Source: Streptomyces canus
GTDB lineage: Bacteria > Actinomycetota > Actinomycetes > Streptomycetales > Streptomycetaceae
NCBI RefSeq assembly: GCF_030816965.1
Contig: NZ_JAUSYQ010000002.1
Location: 7,182,001-7,246,000 of the forward strand
DNA length: 64,000 bases
Reading direction: 5' to 3'
Below are positions 47,972-56,530 of this stretch, in pieces. The translations under genes were made by a program, and so were the position numbers. Position 1 is the stretch's first letter, and every line of letters starts with the position of its first letter. The notes under the pieces are model-generated. The model was not told where the DNA came from and made no database searches. It saw only the letters and a list, made by a program, of their open reading frames with translations.

Positions 47972-48496
47972 TCAGCTCAGGCCGAGGTTCGACAGCGCGG
48001 TCGTCCAGTCCGTGACGATCGCGTCCTGGGCGTCGGTGAGGGTGACGGTGCCGGCGCAGACGGCCTTCTTGAGCTTGTTCTCGACGGTGTCCTTGTTGGC
48101 GGCGGTCTTGGTGCCGTACTCCGGCTCGGGCCAGAGGTTGAGCTCACTCTTGGGGGAACCGCCGAGTTCGAGGGGGACGAAGTGGTCCTCCTCGTAGTCC
48201 GAGGTGCTGGTGTCCGTGTAGCCGTACTCGACGATCTGCTTCTTCTTCAGCGCGGTGGTGTAGGAGCTGGACGGCCGGACGGTCGCTGTCCACCCGGAGA
48301 CGCAGATGGTGGAGTCGATGGTGGACTGGGTGACGTCCGGGTTGAAGTCGCCGGGCTGGCAGCTGGAGTCGGGGAGGGGGAGGTAGTCCTGGCTGCAGCT
48401 CTGTGCGTGCGCGGTGCCGGCTGCGACCGTGAGGCCGGCGGCGGCGAGGGCGAGGGAAGAGAGGGCGGTGACCAGGGGGCGGGATATTCGGGGCAT
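47972..48496 (-). CDS. Secreted HNH-like protein
   Basis: A 174-residue exported protein. The signal peptide (MPRISRPLVTALSSLALAAA, then cleavage after AHA) gives a mature protein starting QSCSQDY. The core motif EEDHFVPLELGGSPKSELNL followed by WPEP matches the HNH/His-Me-finger pattern seen in actinobacterial secreted and phage proteins. Four cysteines could form two disulfides. It may be a secreted nuclease; activity is not shown by sequence. ATG at 48496 with GGGAG upstream. Confidence 0.72.
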   Translation of the reverse strand: MPRISRPLVTALSSLALAAAGLTVAAGTAHAQSCSQDYLPLPDSSCQPGDFNPDVTQSTIDSTICVSGWTATVRPSSSYTTALKKKQIVEYGYTDTSTSDYEEDHFVPLELGGSPKSELNLWPEPEYGTKTAANKDTVENKLKKAVCAGTVTLTDAQDAIVTDWTTALSNLGLS

Positions 48497-49042
48497 GGGG
48501 GTCTCCCGGAGCGGTGCCCGGCAGGGATTCCGGGCGGTCGTGAGCATGACAGCATCGGGATCATCTATGCGGGTAGAGCTCTTTGCCGGTCGAGAAGGCT
48601 CCTTTGTTGAATGTTTGAATACGACGGGACTGGCAGAGGGCAAGTCATGGCCCGCGCTTGGTTGTCGGCATCGCGCGCCGGGCCGGGTGACGGTCCCCTC
48701 GTGACGTGAGCCCCAAGAACACGTTGACGCTCCTGCATCCCGGCGCTACGGCGCGAAGGTCGGGTCAGGCGACCGCGCGGGAGCCCGGGTGCCGTACGTC
48801 CCCACCCATCGCGGCTACGCCAGCCTCCATCGGATCCAGGAGGCAGACCTGGAGGCCGCCGGTCCTTCACATCCGCCCTGTCCGCAAGCGACTTCGCCCC
48901 GTCGGTCCGCCCGCCGCATGCAGTGGAGGACCTGGCGTACGAGGCCGTGACGGCCGAACCGTGTGTGCCGCCCCGGCGGGGGTAACCGCTTCGCACCGCA
49001 ACCGTCGAGCCGGCCCCCGGCCGATCGAAAGAGAGGTACCGC
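48497..49042. other. 546-base gap without recognised gene
   Basis: Separates the divergent HNH-like and SRPBCC genes. Several frames are open by GC bias but none shows a family motif or good start. It must contain both promoters. The SRPBCC ribosome binding site is GAGAGG just before 49043. Confidence 0.4.
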
Positions 49043-49468
49043 ATGTCCGCGTCCCTCGTGGAAACGGTCGATGTCGAGGCTCCCGTCGCTGTCACATGGG
49101 CCCTGTGGAGCGATGTGACCCGGTGGCCGGCCTTTCTGAGCCACGTACGCCTGGTGGAGCGGCTGGACGAGCGCCGCTTCGCCTGGCAGCTGCAACTGCC
49201 AGGCGCCGACAAGAACTTCGTCGCCGAGCTCACCGAGGTCATTGCCGAGGACCGCATCGCCTGGCACACGGTGGAGGGGGTTCACCACGCGGGCGTGGTC
49301 ACCTTCCACCGGCTCAGTGACACCACGAGCCGGGTGACGCTGCAGATCGAGTACGACCCCAACGGGTTCATCGAGCACCTCGGCGCGCTGGCCAACCTCG
49401 ACTCGGCGCTCGCCAACTACGACCTGGGCGAGTTCCAGAAGCTGGCCGAGACGGCGGCGGCGCCCTGA
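49043..49468 (+). CDS. SRPBCC (START/cyclase-like) family protein
   Basis: A 141-residue START-fold protein with a hydrophobic ligand cavity. It begins SLVETVDVEAPVAVTWALWS, then VTRWPAFLSHVRLVERLDER and a late SRVTLQIEYDPNGFIEHLGA, typical of polyketide cyclase/dehydrase-like coenzyme Q-binding relatives. No catalytic residues can be assigned. It precedes a small membrane-protein gene with its own promoter. Confidence 0.8.
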   Translation: MSASLVETVDVEAPVAVTWALWSDVTRWPAFLSHVRLVERLDERRFAWQLQLPGADKNFVAELTEVIAEDRIAWHTVEGVHHAGVVTFHRLSDTTSRVTLQIEYDPNGFIEHLGALANLDSALANYDLGEFQKLAETAAAP

Positions 49469-49492
49469 CGGCGATCCCCGCACCCTGATGTT

Positions 49493-49520
49493 TTGAACAT
49501 GTTCAATTCCAGGCGTACGC
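49493..49520 (+). promoter_or_regulatory. Promoter with palindromic operator over the -35
   Basis: TTGAACATGTTCAA (49493-49506) is a perfect 14-bp palindrome whose first six bases act as a -35 (TTGAAC). TACGCT at 49515-49520 is a -10 after 16 bases. The ATG of the next gene is eight bases further on, so the mRNA would be nearly leaderless. Confidence 0.6.
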
Positions 49521-49527
49521 TGCTGCC

Positions 49528-50055
49528 ATGAGCGACAGAGCCGCCCAACTCAGGGGCATCCGCGCATGGCTGGTCTTCTTCGTCGTCTGCCTGGTGCTCA
49601 GCGGTGCCACCGCCTTCCCGCTGGTCCATGAACTGCGCTGGACCGAGGACGTGCTGCGGCACCTTCCCGCGCCGGACGCCCTGACGGACTGGATCACTCG
49701 TGTCCGGCGCGGGCTCGACACCGCCGACTCCGACTACCCGTTCCTCCTCTACGGCACGGACTGGCTGGCCTTCGCCCACCTGGTCATCGCGGTCGCCTTC
49801 TACGGCCCCTACCGCGACCCGGTCCGCAACATCTGGGTCGTCGAGTTCGGCATGATCGCCTGCGCCGGGATCGTCCCGCTCGCCCTGATCTGCGGACCGA
49901 TCCGGGGGATCCCGTTCTGGTGGAGCGTGATCGACATGGCGTTCGGGGTGTTCGGGGTGCTCCCGCTGTATGTCGTACGGAGGAGGATCAAGCGGCTGGA
50001 GGCGCTCACTCCGCACCACCCCACGCACAACACCTCCGCCGTGCCCGCTAGTTGA
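49528..50055 (+). CDS. Four-TM conserved membrane protein
   Basis: A 175-residue protein with about four membrane segments: AWLVFFVVCLVLSGATAFPL at the N-terminus, LAFAHLVIAVAFYG, FGMIACAGIVPLALICG and FWWSVIDMAFGVFGVLPLYV. Conserved aromatic and acidic residues (YPFLLYGTDWLAFAH) occur in the loop. No known function is recognised. It is preceded directly by a palindrome-controlled promoter. It converges on the broken serine hydrolase. Confidence 0.75.
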   Translation: MSDRAAQLRGIRAWLVFFVVCLVLSGATAFPLVHELRWTEDVLRHLPAPDALTDWITRVRRGLDTADSDYPFLLYGTDWLAFAHLVIAVAFYGPYRDPVRNIWVVEFGMIACAGIVPLALICGPIRGIPFWWSVIDMAFGVFGVLPLYVVRRRIKRLEALTPHHPTHNTSAVPAS

Positions 50056-51539
50056 GCGCGGCCGTGATGATCCGGACGACGACGGGGTTTGCGTCCTCGC
50101 TCTTCGCGTCGGTGGAGTTGACCGAGTAGACGAGGGTCCGGCTCAGGTCGCGGGTGGCGGCGATCGCCGAGTTGTAGCCGTACCGGCCGCCGGACTTGAC
50201 CCAGTAGACCTTCCCGTCGGACTCGAAGCGCTGGAGGCCACCCGCGCTGTAACTCGCGCCGGTGATGCCCGACGGGACCGAGAACACCTCCTTCAGCTGC
50301 GGCCGCTCGACGATCCGGCCCCGGAACAGGCCGGTGAGCAGCCGCTCCAGGTCCGCGGTCGTGGAGATCATGTCCCCGGCCGCGAACCGGTCCGCCTGGT
50401 TCCACTCCGTGACGTCCACGAACTCCGTCGTCCCGTCGGCCCTCCGCACCGCCTGGTAGCCCCGGTTGTGCGGGCCGAGGATGCGCGGGTCGGTGCCCGG
50501 GAAGTACGTGCCCCGCATCCTGGCCGGCGCCAGCACCAGCCGGGCGGCCCGGGGAAGCAGCAGCACTACCTCAACATCAACTACACATTCCTGGCAGAAC
50601 TCCGGCTGCTTCGCGCCCGCGGACGCGGCGACCCGCTGAGGGGTTGGTGCTGCTCACCAGGGAGTGTGCACCAGGCCGCATGAGTTCGATCGTGTGATCG
50701 TCCGCTGACGGGCTTGCGGCGCCCTGGGCTGTTTGGGCCAGCGTGGCCATGCGGCCTGGAACACCGGGTACGGCGTCTGAGGGCACCCCCTTTGGGGGAG
50801 TGCGGGGCCCCTGCTCCACCAGAGGATGGTTCAGGGCCTCCCCGTCGCCTCTGGCCGTACCGACCTGCCAGGTCGCACAGGGCGGCGTCCAACAGCGGCC
50901 TCCGGCCGCGGGGGCCTCCCGGGCTCGGACCGCGCACAGGATGCGTGTCGCCGCCCCGGGGTCGAGTACGCCGGGGACCAGCTCGCCCAAGACCGTTCGG
51001 GGCGCGCGGCTGAACGGGCTCACTCCCGCTCAGTCCACAGGAACGGTGAGCGTGTCGAAGCGGTGGGCGTACACCTCCTCGAAGGTGGTGCCGAGACCGT
51101 CGCCCGCCGGGATGCCGCTGGTGTGGTTGAGCAGGTGCCGTACGGTGACCGGCCGGAACCGCGTGTCCAGGAGGCCGGGCAGGTAGCGCTGGACCGGCGT
51201 GTTCAGGTCGATCCGTCCCTCGGCCACCAGGCGCAGTGCGGTCGCCGCAGTGACCACCTTCGTCGTCGAACCGGCCCGGAACCGCGCGCCCGGATCGGCG
51301 GGCCGCCCGCTCTCCGGGTCGTGCACGCCCGAGCTGCCGCGCCAGCCCCCGCCGGTGCCGCCGACCCGGACCAGGGCCGCGGTGGCGGCCGCGTCGGGGA
51401 GCCCCGCGAGCGCCGCGCGCAGCGCCCTGCCGTCCGGTGCGCAGGCGCTGTGCGCGGTCGCCGACGAGGTCGGCAGGCCGGCGGTCAGGGGCACGGCGAG
51501 AGCGCCGGCGAGGATGCTTCTGCGACGAAGGTCACGCAC
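50048..51539 (-). pseudogene. Disrupted beta-lactamase-like serine hydrolase (S12)
   Basis: A secreted DD-peptidase/esterase-type gene split in two. The N-part (51539-51030) has a signal peptide and the SxxK motif in RAGSTTKVVTAATALRL, ending shortly after GIPAGDGLGTTFEEVYAHRF. The C-part (about 50541-50048) resumes at LAPARMRGTYFPGTDPRILG and has KSGGRYGYNS. The middle with the YxN motif is found on the opposite strand at about 50542-50641 (PGKQQHYLNINYTFL). Roughly 380 bases of foreign sequence separate it from the N-part. The enzyme cannot be made intact. Confidence 0.75.
50652..51029 (-). other. Sequence inserted within the serine hydrolase
   Basis: About 380 bases with no intact gene and no terminal inverted repeats of an insertion sequence. 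One minus-strand stretch (LVPGVLDPGAATRILCAV, then, in another frame, RRPLLDAALCDLAGRYG) faintly resembles the cupin domain of AraC-family regulators. That assignment is weak. Confidence 0.3.
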
Positions 51540-51761
51540 GAGTCGGCTCCTGGGGGTGTGGGATGTGTGTGATCATCCTGCGGTGCTGTCGAGGTGACGG
51601 GACCGTCGGTGAGGAGGGCCCGGCCCCTGGTGGAACCCTGAGCAACTCCCGCCGCTTTTAGGGGGGTTGCGGGGGAGTCCCCCTAGGGGGCGGAAAAGTG
51701 TTATCGCGGAGCCCTTCACTCCGTCTCCACGCACGAAGGGGAACCGGCCGGAAAGGACGAC

Positions 51762-53438
51762 GTGGACACGCGGCAGTGGCGCGACACCATCGCGGCGGCG
51801 CAGGACGGCGACCGGCGGGCGCTGGACGAGCTCGTCGAAGGCTGGCTGCCGCTGGTGTACAACATCGTCGGCCGCGCCCTGAACGGCCACGCGGACGTCG
51901 ACGACGTCGTCCAGGAGACCATGCTGCGGGCCGTCGACAACCTCGGCAGCCTCCGCGACCCGGACAGCTTCCGGTCCTGGCTGGTCGCCATCACCATGCG
52001 GCAGATACGGGACAGGGCCCGCCGCAGGACCCCCGCCCCGCTGGACGAGTCCGCCACGAGCGGAGCCGCCGACTTCGCCGAACTCACCGTCCTGCGGCTC
52101 CAGTTGGAAGGACAGCGGCGCGAGGTCGCGGAGGCGGTGCGCTGGCTCGACGACGAGGACCGGCAACTGCTCTCGCTGTGGTGGCTGGAGGTCGCCGGCG
52201 AGCTCACCCGACGGGAACTGGCCGCTGCCGTCGGCATCAGCAGGCAGCACGCCGCCGTACGCGTCCAGCGGATGAAGGAGCGCCTGGAGACCTCACGGGG
52301 CATCGTGCGCGCCCTCGACGGGGCCTGCCCCGACCTGCGCGAACTGACCGCCCGCTGGAACGGCCGCCCCGACTCGGTCTGGCGCAAGCGGCTGGCCCGG
52401 CACATCCGCGGCTGCGGCTACTGCGGAGACACTCGCGAGTCCGTCGTACCGCCGGAGCGGCTGCTCGTCGGGATCGCGCTGGTGCCGGTCCCGGTCGGAT
52501 TCACCCTCTCGCTGGCCCTCGGCGGCAAGACGGCCGCGGCCGCCACCGCCGCGGTCGCGTCCGTCAGCTGGTCCGCCAAGGTGATGAGCGCCCTCACCCA
52601 GCCCGTCGTCGCGGCCACCGCGGGGGCGACGATCGTCGCGGGCGGGGCGTACGTCGTCACGCAGACCCCGGACGCCCCTCCGCCGCGGGTGGCGGTCTCG
52701 CCCACGGCGGCGAGCACGCATCGGGCGCCGTCCGTGGTGGACACCCCGTCGCTCTCCCCGTCACCGTCCCCTTCCCCGTCGGCGACACCCACGAAGACAG
52801 TCCTCTACGGCAGCGTCGTCGACGCAGTCGACCGGGCCCCGGACCCCGACACCCCGCCCGCCCCCCTGCCGCACCGGCCCGAGACCGGCGTCACCAGCAC
52901 CGGCGGCGCGCACGCCGTCATGAACCACCGCGGGGACAGCGTCACGCTCACCGGCAAGGGCTACGTCCTCGTCCGCTGGCAGATCTCGCCGCAGTACCGG
53001 GCCGGCGGCCTGGTCATGCCCTCCTGGACCGGCCTGAGGGGCGAGCTCTTCCACGTCGCCTCGGGCGGCGGCCGCCGTATGGACGACCCCGTCAGCGCCA
53101 CCGACAGCACCGCCACCGGCATGGGCAACTCCACCGTCGGCTACACCGTCCTGCCCGCCGGCACCCAGCAGATGTGGCAGAACGAGTACTTCTACCTCGA
53201 CGGCAGCGTCACCCTCACGGTCAACGAACGCGGCGCCGACTACGGCCTCAGCGTCTTCCCGTCCAGCTGGGACGCGGCGGAGAAGGACATCACCACCGGC
53301 CCTGACCAGGGCGTCAAGCGGTACGGCCTGGTCCGCGACACCGGCAAGGACGACGCCCCTGTGCCGCAGTACGTCACCCGTTCGACTCCCGCCGACACGG
53401 CGACGGTCGCTCAGGAGTCCCGGGTGTCGGCCGCGTAG
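51762..53438 (+). CDS. ECF sigma factor fused to a membrane-spanning C-terminal region
   Basis: A 558-residue fusion. Residues 1-185 are an ECF sigma factor: region 2 (GHADVDDVVQETMLRAVDNL) and region 4 (LTRRELAAAVGISRQHAAVR, then VQRMKERL). Near residue 217, HIRGCGYCG resembles the zinc-finger of anti-sigma factors. Two hydrophobic segments (about 230-250 and 270-296) follow. A Ser/Pro stalk (SPSPSPSPSATPTK) then leads to a beta-rich, presumably external domain of about 200 residues (MNHRGDSVTLTGKGYVLVRW). It could sense an external signal directly. GTG start at 51762. It overlaps the convergent HxlR gene by 28 bases. Confidence 0.85.
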   Translation: MDTRQWRDTIAAAQDGDRRALDELVEGWLPLVYNIVGRALNGHADVDDVVQETMLRAVDNLGSLRDPDSFRSWLVAITMRQIRDRARRRTPAPLDESATSGAADFAELTVLRLQLEGQRREVAEAVRWLDDEDRQLLSLWWLEVAGELTRRELAAAVGISRQHAAVRVQRMKERLETSRGIVRALDGACPDLRELTARWNGRPDSVWRKRLARHIRGCGYCGDTRESVVPPERLLVGIALVPVPVGFTLSLALGGKTAAAATAAVASVSWSAKVMSALTQPVVAATAGATIVAGGAYVVTQTPDAPPPRVAVSPTAASTHRAPSVVDTPSLSPSPSPSPSATPTKTVLYGSVVDAVDRAPDPDTPPAPLPHRPETGVTSTGGAHAVMNHRGDSVTLTGKGYVLVRWQISPQYRAGGLVMPSWTGLRGELFHVASGGGRRMDDPVSATDSTATGMGNSTVGYTVLPAGTQQMWQNEYFYLDGSVTLTVNERGADYGLSVFPSSWDAAEKDITTGPDQGVKRYGLVRDTGKDDAPVPQYVTRSTPADTATVAQESRVSAA

Positions 53439-53779
53439 CGCTCCTGGGCGTCCATCACCGCGTCACCGTGATCGTGTGCCCAGACACCGAACGCCTCGAT
53501 CGGCGCGAGTAACGTCCGCCCGAGGGCGGTCAGTTCGTACTCCACGCGGGGCGGGGAGCCGCCGTAGGCCCGACGTGCCACGAGCCCGTTGAACTCCAGT
53601 CGGCGCAGCGTCTGCGTCAGCACCTTCTGGCTGATCCCGCCGATGCGCGCCCGCAGTTCACCGGGGCGTCCGGGGCCGTCCTTGAGGGCCCGGATCACCA
53701 CCGGGTTCCAGGTGTGGGAGACCAGGTCGAAGGCGAGGCGGGTGCGGCAGTCGGCGAGGAAGGCGAGGTCGGTGGTCAC
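53411..53779 (-). CDS. HxlR-family transcriptional regulator
   Basis: A 122-residue winged-helix regulator. The DNA-binding core reads WNPVVIRALKDGPGRPGELR then ISQKVLTQTLRRLEFNGLV. A cysteine at residue 11 (LADCRTR) is in the position used for thiol sensing in some HxlR/QorR proteins. GTG start. It diverges from an NAD(P)-binding oxidoreductase across 80 bases, the usual arrangement of a redox regulator and its target. Confidence 0.88.
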   Translation of the reverse strand: MTTDLAFLADCRTRLAFDLVSHTWNPVVIRALKDGPGRPGELRARIGGISQKVLTQTLRRLEFNGLVARRAYGGSPPRVEYELTALGRTLLAPIEAFGVWAHDHGDAVMDAQERYAADTRDS

Positions 53780-53859
53780 GTACCGAATGGTGCCCGAGCG
53801 GGTTCCTACTGTCGTGGGAGATCAGGAGAAACGGAAGTTCCTGCGAGCGAGGAGGCGTC

Positions 53860-54453
53860 ATGCGGGTGGGAATCATCGGCCGGGGCGGTATGGCGGACGC
53901 GCTGGGTACGCAGTGGCGGCGGGCCGGGCACGAGGTGGTCACCGGCAGTCGCTCGGGCGGGCTGCGTGAGGCGGCGGAGTTCGGGACGGACGCGGTGCTG
54001 CTCGCGGTGCCGTACGAGGCGGTGGTCGAGGTCGTCGGTGGGCTGCGGGAGGTGCTTTTGGGGAAGGTGCTGATCGACTGCACCAATCCGGTGGGGCCCG
54101 GTTTCGGTCTGCTCACCTCGGGTGGGCCCTCGGCCGCCGAACGCATCGCCTCCGCCGCACCTTCGGCGCACGTGGTGAAGGCCTTCAACCTGTGCCACGA
54201 GGACGTCTGGCGGCTGACCCCGCCCGTCTTCGACGGCCGCCCCCTCGCGGTGCCGCTGTGCGGGGACGACGAGGGGGCCCTGACCGTCGTACGACGACTC
54301 GTCCGCGACCTGGGCTGCGAGCCGCTGAACGCGGGGGGACTGGACCAGGCCGGGCTCGTGGAGGCGACCGCGGCGCTGCTGATCCGGCTGTGGGTGGGGG
54401 AGGGGGCGGACGCACAGGCGATCTCGCCACCGCGGGCGTACGCGGGAACCTAA
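53860..54453 (+). CDS. NAD(P)-binding F420-dependent-oxidoreductase-like protein
   Basis: A 197-residue Rossmann protein starting RVGIIGRGGMADALGTQWRR, the dinucleotide-binding GxGxxA-like loop. IDCTNPVGPGFGLL and HVVKAFNLC match the NADP/F420 oxidoreductase (NPR) family. Members reduce F420 with NADPH or act on quinones; the substrate is unclear. Probably controlled by the divergent HxlR protein. Its stop overlaps that of the convergent phosphodiesterase. Confidence 0.82.
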   Translation: MRVGIIGRGGMADALGTQWRRAGHEVVTGSRSGGLREAAEFGTDAVLLAVPYEAVVEVVGGLREVLLGKVLIDCTNPVGPGFGLLTSGGPSAAERIASAAPSAHVVKAFNLCHEDVWRLTPPVFDGRPLAVPLCGDDEGALTVVRRLVRDLGCEPLNAGGLDQAGLVEATAALLIRLWVGEGADAQAISPPRAYAGT

Positions 54454-55145
54454 CTCCCGTTCGCGTGGGCTCTCAGCGCGCAGAGCACGTCCACCCGGTT
54501 CGTCGTGATCGAGTCGACGCCCACGGCGGCCAGGCGGCGCATCGACCGGCGGGTGTCAGGGGTCCAGACGGAGATCAGGTAGCCGTCGGCGTGGATACGG
54601 TCGGCGAGACCGCGGTCCATCAGACCGAAACGGTAGTTGAGCCAGCGGGGCCGCACCGCGTCCAGGAGGGTGGGACGCGGGGGCGCGAGGGTCGTCCAGG
54701 TGAGCGCGATCTCCGCGGACGGGTCGGCCGCGCGTACGGCGAGCATGGCGGTGGCGTCGGCGCAGTAGTAGACGCGGTCCTGGGCTCCGCACTCGCGGAC
54801 CACGTCGACGACGCGGCGGGCGACTCTCACCTCTCTCGTGCCGGGCAGGTCGAGCATCAGGCGGTGGCCGTCGATGGCCCGCAGGGCCTCCGCGAGCGTC
54901 GGCACCCTGCCGTCCGTCAGTCCTCGTACCTCGTCCGCCGACAGGGCGAGGAGGGGACGGTCGTGCTCCCACAGCCGCTTCAGCGTCTCGTCGTGGAGCA
55001 GCACCGGTACGCCGTCCCTGGTGAGCCGTACGTCGATCTCCACCGCGTCCGCGCCCCGGTCGAGCGCGGCACGCAGGGAGCCGATCGTGTTCTCACGGAC
55101 GTGGTAGGGGTCGCCGCGGTGTGCCACGGCCGTCAGCTTGTGCAT
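54450..55145 (-). CDS. Glycerophosphodiester phosphodiesterase
   Basis: A 231-residue UgpQ-like enzyme hydrolysing phospholipid-derived glycerophosphodiesters to glycerol-3-phosphate and alcohol. TAVAHRGDPYHVRENTIGSL carries the first catalytic His and metal ligands; DAVEIDVRLTRDGVPVLLHD carries the ExD pair and second His. The C-terminal SVWTPDTRRSMRRLAAVGVD is also typical. No signal peptide, so cytoplasmic. It is co-oriented with the deaminase gene 18 bases upstream. Confidence 0.92.
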   Translation of the reverse strand: MHKLTAVAHRGDPYHVRENTIGSLRAALDRGADAVEIDVRLTRDGVPVLLHDETLKRLWEHDRPLLALSADEVRGLTDGRVPTLAEALRAIDGHRLMLDLPGTREVRVARRVVDVVRECGAQDRVYYCADATAMLAVRAADPSAEIALTWTTLAPPRPTLLDAVRPRWLNYRFGLMDRGLADRIHADGYLISVWTPDTRRSMRRLAAVGVDSITTNRVDVLCALRAHANGS

Positions 55146-55163
55146 GCGCCCATTGTGGCGAGG

Positions 55164-56204
55164 TCACGGCGCGAGCCAGGTGGCGGTGTAGCTGTCGATC
55201 TCGTCCTTGATCCTCGCCTTGCCGGGTTCGTCGAGGAACGACACGTCCACCGCGTTCTTGGCCAGTGCGGCGAGACCCTGTTCGTCGAGGTTCAGGAGCC
55301 TTGCCGCCACCGCGTACTCGCTGTTCAGGTCGGTGCCGAACATCGGGGGGTCGTCGGAGTTGATCGTGACGACGATGCCCGCCTGCACGAACTCCTTGAT
55401 CGGGTGCTCGTCGAGGGTGCGGACGGCTCGGGTCGCGATGTTGGAGGTGGGGCACACCTCCAGCGGGATGCGGTGTTCGGCGAGGTGGGTGAGGAGCGCC
55501 GGGTCCTGGAAGGAGTTCGTGCCGTGGCCGATGCGTTCGGCGCGGAGGTGGGTGAGGGCGTCCCACACGGTCTCCGGGCCGGTCGTCTCGCCGGCGTGCG
55601 GGACCGAGTGGAGGCCCGCGGCGATCGCGCGGTCGAAGTACGGCTTGAACTGGGGGCGGGGTACGCCGATCTCGGGACCGCCGAGGCCGAAGCTCACGAG
55701 GCCCTCCGGGCGGAGGCGGTCGTCGGTGGCGAGGCGGGTCGTCTCCTCGGCGGCCTCCAGGCCGGCCTCGCCGGGGATGTCGAAGCACCAGCGCAGTACC
55801 GTGCCGAACTCGGACTCCGCCGCCTTGCGGGCGTCCTCTATGGCCTCCATGAACGCGCGCTCGTCGATGCCGCGGCGGGTCGAGGAGAACGGGGTGATCG
55901 TCAGCTCGGCGTAGCGGACCTGCTGGCGGGCGAGGTCCCGGGCGACCTCATAGGTCAGGAGTCGTACGTCCTCGGGGGTGCGGATCAGGTCCACCACGCT
56001 CAGGTACACGTCGATGAAGTGGGCGAAGTCCGTGAAGGTGAAGTAGTCGACGAGCGCCTCGGGGTCCGTGGGGACCTTGGAGTCGGGGTGGCGGGCGGCC
56101 AGTTCGGAGACGATGCGGGGGGAGGCCGATCCGACGTGGTGCACATGGAGTTCGGCCTTGGGCAGGTCGGCGATGAAGGCGTGCAGGTGGTCGGTCGTCG
56201 TCAT
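55164..56204 (-). CDS. Adenosine deaminase-like; probably aminodeoxyfutalosine deaminase
   Basis: A 346-residue amidohydrolase-family deaminase. Metal ligands are in LPKAELHVHHVGSAS (HxH), PHAGETTG and SDDPPMFGTDLNSEY; RIGHGTNS and LEVCPTSN are also family motifs. The HVHHVGS and DDPPMF versions differ from classical adenosine deaminase. From memory, the S. coelicolor homologue in this position deaminates 6-aminodeoxyfutalosine in the futalosine menaquinone pathway. Plain adenosine deaminase remains possible. ATG 56204 has GGGGAGG upstream. Confidence 0.8.
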   Translation of the reverse strand: MTTTDHLHAFIADLPKAELHVHHVGSASPRIVSELAARHPDSKVPTDPEALVDYFTFTDFAHFIDVYLSVVDLIRTPEDVRLLTYEVARDLARQQVRYAELTITPFSSTRRGIDERAFMEAIEDARKAAESEFGTVLRWCFDIPGEAGLEAAEETTRLATDDRLRPEGLVSFGLGGPEIGVPRPQFKPYFDRAIAAGLHSVPHAGETTGPETVWDALTHLRAERIGHGTNSFQDPALLTHLAEHRIPLEVCPTSNIATRAVRTLDEHPIKEFVQAGIVVTINSDDPPMFGTDLNSEYAVAARLLNLDEQGLAALAKNAVDVSFLDEPGKARIKDEIDSYTATWLAP

Positions 56205-56349
56205 GGGGGCCTCCCCTTGCTGGGCGCCCGGCACGGTGGGGTGGTGCGGCGGGCGCGGTGATCGGCTGATCGATGCGGAACATGTTAGGCGGGGTGTGGG
56301 TACGTGTGGGTGCCTGCGGGTGCCTGCGGTGGTTGGGCGCGGGTGTGGG

Positions 56350-56530
56350 TGCCTGCGGTGGCGTGTGCGGGTTCGGTGGGGGCGGGCGTTTCGCGCAGTT
56401 CCCCGCGCCCTTGAATGCCTGCGGTGGCGTGTGCGGGTTCGGTGGGGGCGGGCGTGCTGCGCAGTTCCCCGCGCCCCTGAATGCCTGCGGCGGCCTGTTG
56501 CGGTTCGGTGGGGGCTGGTGTGGCGCGTGC
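56350..56530. repeat. 66-bp tandem repeat, about 2.7 copies
   Basis: Units at 56350-56415 and 56416-56481, each starting TGCCTGCGGTGGCGTGTGCG and ending with GCGCAGTTCCCCGCGCCC. A third, degraded partial unit starts at 56482. The two full units differ only at a few bases. Confidence 0.9.

Noticed and set aside
48644..49042. ORFs in both strands between the HNH-like and SRPBCC genes
   Set aside because: All are low-complexity, lack family motifs and have no convincing ribosome binding site.
50652..51029. Insertion sequence or transposase inside the hydrolase
   Set aside because: No DDE/HUH motifs, no terminal inverted repeats and no target-site duplication were seen.
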